Below are positions 5,616 to 8,811 of a stretch of 8,811 nucleotides of DNA, one piece after another (the first letter of the stretch is position 1; each line of letters starts with the position of its first letter). A model generated the notes under the pieces. That model was given only the letters and a program-made list of their open reading frames with translations, was not told the DNA's origin and searched no databases. The stretch is from Syntrophomonadaceae bacterium (GTDB lineage: Bacteria; Bacillota; Dethiobacteria; PWVN01), in assembly GCA_007136165.1 (NCBI GenBank), contig SLHK01000161.1, positions 1 to 8,811 of the forward strand, read 5' to 3'. The translations under genes were made by a program, and so were the position numbers.

Positions 5616-6572
5616 ATGGAATTTTCCCACAGGCCTGTTCTTCTGAAAGAAACTTTGGCGGCCCTGAAGCTCCGTCCCGGGGGCACGTATATCGATGCCA
5701 CTGTGGGGGGCGGGGGCCATGCCCGGGCTATCCTGGAGGCAATTCAACCGGGAGGCACCCTCATCGGCATAGACCGGGACGGGGAGGCCCTGGAGGCGGC
5801 CCGCAAGCACCTGAAAGACTTCGATGGGTCCTTTGTACCGGTCCGGGATAATTTTGCCAACCTGAAGCCGGTTTCCTTGAGCCTGGGGTTGGCGGAGGTT
5901 GACGGCATCCTCTTTGACCTGGGAGTTTCCAGTTACCAGCTGGACAACCCCCGCCGGGGGTTTACATACATGCATGATGCCCCTCTGGACATGCGAATGG
6001 ACCAGGGGGAGGGGGTTTCCGCCGCCGACCTGGTAAACAGCCTCCCGGAAAGGGAGTTGGCCCGGATCATCAAAAGCTACGGGGAGGAAAGATGGGCCCG
6101 CCGGATTGCCAGGTTCGTCGCCTCCCATTCGGGAAGGATCGAGTCCACGGGGGAACTGGTGGACCTTATCAAGAAGGCAATCCCCGCCCGGGCCCGGCGG
6201 GAGGGAGGGCATCCCGCCCGCAGGACCTTCCAGGCCATAAGGATTGCCGTAAATCAGGAACTGGAAAATATCGGCCCCGCCCTTACAGATGGCGCGGAGC
6301 TTCTGGCCCCGGGGGGCAGGCTTGCCGTAATAACCTTTCACTCCCTGGAGGACCGATTGGTAAAAAGGGCCCTGGCCCGCCTCCAGGGGGGGTGTACCTG
6401 CCCCCCGGGCATGCCTGCCTGCGGCTGCGACGGTCAGGGTATCATGCAAGTAATCACCAGAAAACCTGTACTCCCTTCCCCCCAAGAGGTGGAAAAAAAC
6501 AACCGGGCGCGGAGTGCCAAGCTGAGAATAGCGGAGAAACGGCAGGTTCTAAAGGAAAGGGTGGGTGAATAA
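5616..6572 (+). CDS. rsmH: 16S rRNA m4C1402 N4-methyltransferase RsmH (MraW)
   Basis: A 318-residue methyltransferase, near the usual 310. Using S-adenosylmethionine it methylates N4 of C1402 in the ribosomal P site, tuning start-codon choice and fidelity. The N-terminal HRPVLLKE (5-12) is family-typical. DATVGGGGHARAIL (27-40) is the SAM-binding loop, IGIDRD (50-55) the acidic ribose-binding strand, LFDLGVSS (99-106) the catalytic-side motif, and FHSLEDRLVK (241-250) the late conserved block. The Cys cluster CTCPP...CGC (260-271) and the C-terminal RARSAKLR (297-304) are also standard. AGGGTGAT at 5605-5612 serves the ATG at 5616. It lies 12 bases after mraZ and 3 before ftsL, consistent with one transcript. 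Confidence 0.97.
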   Translation: MEFSHRPVLLKETLAALKLRPGGTYIDATVGGGGHARAILEAIQPGGTLIGIDRDGEALEAARKHLKDFDGSFVPVRDNFANLKPVSLSLGLAEVDGILFDLGVSSYQLDNPRRGFTYMHDAPLDMRMDQGEGVSAADLVNSLPERELARIIKSYGEERWARRIARFVASHSGRIESTGELVDLIKKAIPARARREGGHPARRTFQAIRIAVNQELENIGPALTDGAELLAPGGRLAVITFHSLEDRLVKRALARLQGGCTCPPGMPACGCDGQGIMQVITRKPVLPSPQEVEKNNRARSAKLRIAEKRQVLKERVGE

Positions 6573-6575
6573 GAT

Positions 6576-6947
6576 TTGGTAGTAGCAAAAAGGAAGCACG
6601 CATACGCACCAGAGCCATGGCGTTACCCCCAAAGGGAAGTAAAGCCGCGGAAAATCGTCAGGAAAAAGGCAAAGGCCGTACAGAAATATGCTCAGGTGGG
6701 CCTGGTTATGTTTTTCTTTTCCGTGGCTGTTTTTGTTCTCGCCCATTATTCCCTGCTTCTGGGTATCAGCTATCAGACAGGAAGGCTGCAGAGGGAAATT
6801 ACAGCTTTAAAAAGCGAACAGTATCAGTTAAAATTAGAGGCAGCCGGCTTGAATTCCTTAGACCGCATTGAGGCCATTGCCCTGGAGGAGCTGGGACTGA
6901 TCTACCCCGACGCCAATCAGCACATTATACTTACCCTGGATAGGTAG
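6576..6947 (+). CDS. ftsL: Cell division protein FtsL (septum initiator family)
   Basis: A 123-residue bitopic membrane protein: basic cytoplasmic N-terminus (1-40, many Lys and Arg), one transmembrane helix (about 41-63), then a heptad-like coiled coil (about 66-91) outside the cell, and the short end with LEELGLIYPDANQ (104-116) typical of FtsL/DivIC proteins. FtsL joins DivIC/FtsB and DivIB/FtsQ and helps activate septal peptidoglycan synthesis. Its place between rsmH and a class B PBP gene decides for FtsL over DivIC. The start must be TTG at 6576: an in-frame stop (the end of rsmH) lies 3 bases upstream and there is no ATG before the membrane helix. The ribosome site is GGGTGGGTG within 6559-6567. 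A low initiation rate through TTG would suit this limiting protein (inference). Confidence 0.88.
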   Translation: MVVAKRKHAYAPEPWRYPQREVKPRKIVRKKAKAVQKYAQVGLVMFFFSVAVFVLAHYSLLLGISYQTGRLQREITALKSEQYQLKLEAAGLNSLDRIEAIALEELGLIYPDANQHIILTLDR

Positions 6948-6958
6948 GAGGGCGCTCC

Positions 6959-8811
6959 TTGCCGAAGCATACGGTGTCACCTTCAACAATAAGAAAAAGA
7001 TTGTTGCTCTGTTTTGCCCTTTTTTTGTTTATAACCTGTGCCCTGATTCTCCGGCTGGCCTGGATTCAGCTGGTTAAGGCGGAAGAGTTCCGGCAGCTGG
7101 CCCATGACCAGTGGAACCGAAGTTTGAGGGTGGAGGCCGTCAGGGGCACCATCTACGACCGCACCATGAGGGTTTTGGCTGCCAGCGCCAGTGCCGAGAC
7201 CATCGTGGCCTTCCCTCCCCAGATTGCCGACCCGGAAGGGACGGCCCGGGATCTGGCCCAGGTCCTGGATATGGATTACCAGCGCCTGCTGGATCTGGTG
7301 AGTTCCCGGCAGGCCGCCGTTTACCTTAAACGCCAGGTGGATGATGATACGGCCCTCCAGGTCCGGCAGTTAAACCTGACGGGAATCGGCTTTGCTCCGG
7401 AAAGCAAGCGCTACTACCCCAATGAAAGGCTTCTTTCCCAGGTGCTGGGTTTTGTGGGGGTGGACCAGGGTTGGAGCGGCCTGGAAATTCGCTATGAAGA
7501 GATCTTGAGGGGTACCGATGGGCGCTTGACCTTTCTCTCCGACGGCCGGGGCCTGCCCATCCCCCAGGGGATTTCCAGGTATGTGGAAGCCCAAAAAGGC
7601 CGCGACCTGGTCCTTACCGTCGACGAGTATATGCAGTTTATCCTGGACCGGGAACTGGATAAGGCCATGGTGGAGTTTGAGCCATTAAGAATAATAGCCC
7701 TGGCGGTAAACCCTCAGACGGGAGAAATCCTGGCCATGTCGGGGAAGCCGGATTTTGACCCCAATCACTATGCCCAATATTCCCAGGAATACTGGCAGAT
7801 CTATCCCATCAGCAATACCTTTGAACCGGGGTCCACCTTTAAGCTGGTCACCCTGTCGGCAGCCATAGAAGAGGGCGTCTACAATAGTAACGAGGGCTTT
7901 TTCTGCAGCGGCGCCGTCAGGGTAGGCGGCCATTCCATAGGCTGCTGGACCCGCAGCCGGGGCGGCCACGGGTCCATAGACTTTTTAAGGGTGGTTCTGA
8001 GCTCCTGCAACCCCGGGTTTATCAGTCTGGGGAACCGGCTGGGAGGAGATACCCTCCTGGACTACATCAAGGCCTTCGGCTTCGGCGCGCGAACAGGCAT
8101 CGACCTGCCCGGGGAGAGCACCGGCATTATCTTCCGGGAGGACCAGTTCGGGCCTGTGGAATTGGCCACCACCTCCTTCGGCCAGGGCGTCTCGGTAACT
8201 CCCCTGCAGCAGGTTATGGCCGTATCCGCCATGATCAACGGCGGCTATCTCATGGAGCCCTATATAGTCAAAGAAATCCGCGACCCCGACGGCACCGTTA
8301 TTGAAAAACGGGAACCCACGGTGGTGCGAAAGGTTATTTCCCCCGAGACATCGGAAGAGGTAAAACATATCATGCAGCTGGTGGTGGAGGACGGCAGCGG
8401 CAGGACGGCCGCCATACCGGGCTATGGGATTGGCGGTAAAACGGGTACCGCACAAAAAGTGGGCCCCGGGGGCCGGTATATTTCCGGGGAGTTCATAGTC
8501 TCCTTCCTGGGGTTTTTCCCCATGGAAAACCCGGAGGTTTTGCTCTACGTTGCCGTTGACAGCGCCAGGCGGGGGATACAGTACGGTTCCCAGATCCCCG
8601 CTCCCATCTTCAAGAGGGTGGCCACGGACTATCTGAATTACCTGGCCCTGGCCCCTGACAACCCGGAGGAGCAGGAGGCTCCGCCCACCCTGGTGAAGGT
8701 GCCGGACCTGTTTGGCCTTACCCTGGAGGAAGGGGCGGAGAAGGTGGACCAGATGGGCCTGCTTCTCACTCCCCTGGGTGAGGGAAGGGCCATCCGGGAG
8801 CAGACGCCCAA
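6959..8811 (+). CDS. Class B penicillin-binding protein, SpoVD/FtsI type (3' end outside window)
   Basis: The open frame runs 617 codons to the window edge. It has a short cytoplasmic tail, one membrane anchor (about 14-36), a PBP dimerisation domain starting at RGTIYDRTM (62-70), and a transpeptidase domain. The active-site motifs are intact: Ser292-Thr-Phe-Lys295 in EPGSTFK, Ser349-Cys-Asn351, and Lys494-Thr-Gly496. A PASTA domain begins near residue 578 (VKVPDLFGLTLEE) and is cut off. The protein crosslinks peptidoglycan by D,D-transpeptidation outside the membrane. FFCSG, the CW...GGHGS segment and the PASTA tail resemble SpoVD, but as the first PBP of the dcw cluster it may serve vegetative septation (FtsI/PbpB) or both, so I give no symbol. 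The start is TTG at 6959, 6 bases after AGGAGGG (6946-6952). ftsL ends 11 bases upstream. murE would be expected next. Confidence 0.93.
   Translation, partial: MPKHTVSPSTIRKRLLLCFALFLFITCALILRLAWIQLVKAEEFRQLAHDQWNRSLRVEAVRGTIYDRTMRVLAASASAETIVAFPPQIADPEGTARDLAQVLDMDYQRLLDLVSSRQAAVYLKRQVDDDTALQVRQLNLTGIGFAPESKRYYPNERLLSQVLGFVGVDQGWSGLEIRYEEILRGTDGRLTFLSDGRGLPIPQGISRYVEAQKGRDLVLTVDEYMQFILDRELDKAMVEFEPLRIIALAVNPQTGEILAMSGKPDFDPNHYAQYSQEYWQIYPISNTFEPGSTFKLVTLSAAIEEGVYNSNEGFFCSGAVRVGGHSIGCWTRSRGGHGSIDFLRVVLSSCNPGFISLGNRLGGDTLLDYIKAFGFGARTGIDLPGESTGIIFREDQFGPVELATTSFGQGVSVTPLQQVMAVSAMINGGYLMEPYIVKEIRDPDGTVIEKREPTVVRKVISPETSEEVKHIMQLVVEDGSGRTAAIPGYGIGGKTGTAQKVGPGGRYISGEFIVSFLGFFPMENPEVLLYVAVDSARRGIQYGSQIPAPIFKRVATDYLNYLALAPDNPEEQEAPPTLVKVPDLFGLTLEEGAEKVDQMGLLLTPLGEGRAIREQTP

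Noticed and set aside
5064..6485. Long open frame (473 codons) on the minus strand
   Set aside because: It is antisense to mraZ and rsmH, both of which are unmistakable; GC-rich codon use keeps the opposite strand free of stops.

Overview
This window looks like ordinary core chromosome of a spore-forming, moderately GC-rich Gram-positive bacterium of the class Clostridia (Peptococcaceae, Desulfotomaculum or Moorella-like relatives). The evidence is the hisS-aspS pair, 6S RNA downstream of aspS as in Bacillus subtilis bsrA, strong AGGAGG-type ribosome sites, the mraZ-rsmH-ftsL-PBP order, and a SpoVD-like class B penicillin-binding protein with a PASTA tail. No taxonomic search was possible, so the group is inferred.

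Region 1 (1-2201) holds the 3' end of hisS and all of aspS, 3 bases apart and probably cotranscribed. AspRS carries the His typical of non-discriminating enzymes, which suggests it also charges tRNA-Asn for the amidotransferase route. Region 2 (2203-2496, minus strand) is a small holin-like membrane protein that converges on aspS with one base between the stop codons. Region 3 (2497-2970) is intergenic. It holds a possible sporulation-type promoter for the membrane gene, a degenerate direct repeat with copies 120 bases apart, a REP-like hairpin, and a roughly 195-nt 6S RNA gene with its own extended -10 promoter. The 6S RNA is not obvious from open reading frames; it was found from its long-range pairing and from its match to the B. 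subtilis pRNA template region.

Region 4 (2937-4674) starts with a near-consensus SigA promoter that drives a CsoR-family metal sensor and the magnesium channel gene mgtE, ending at a modest hairpin. Region 5 (4675-5037) holds a 56-residue zinc-ribbon protein and a clear intrinsic terminator. Region 6 (5038-8811) is the start of the division and cell wall (dcw) cluster. It has three AAAGTGG MraZ boxes at exact 10-bp spacing, then mraZ, rsmH, ftsL and a class B PBP that runs off the window. ftsL and the PBP gene both start at TTG.

I found no mobile gene, CRISPR array, defence locus or evident new system. The points most worth a second look are the 6S RNA and its flanking repeats, the CsoR-MgtE pairing, the orphan zinc-ribbon protein, and the possible SigE promoter of the membrane gene.
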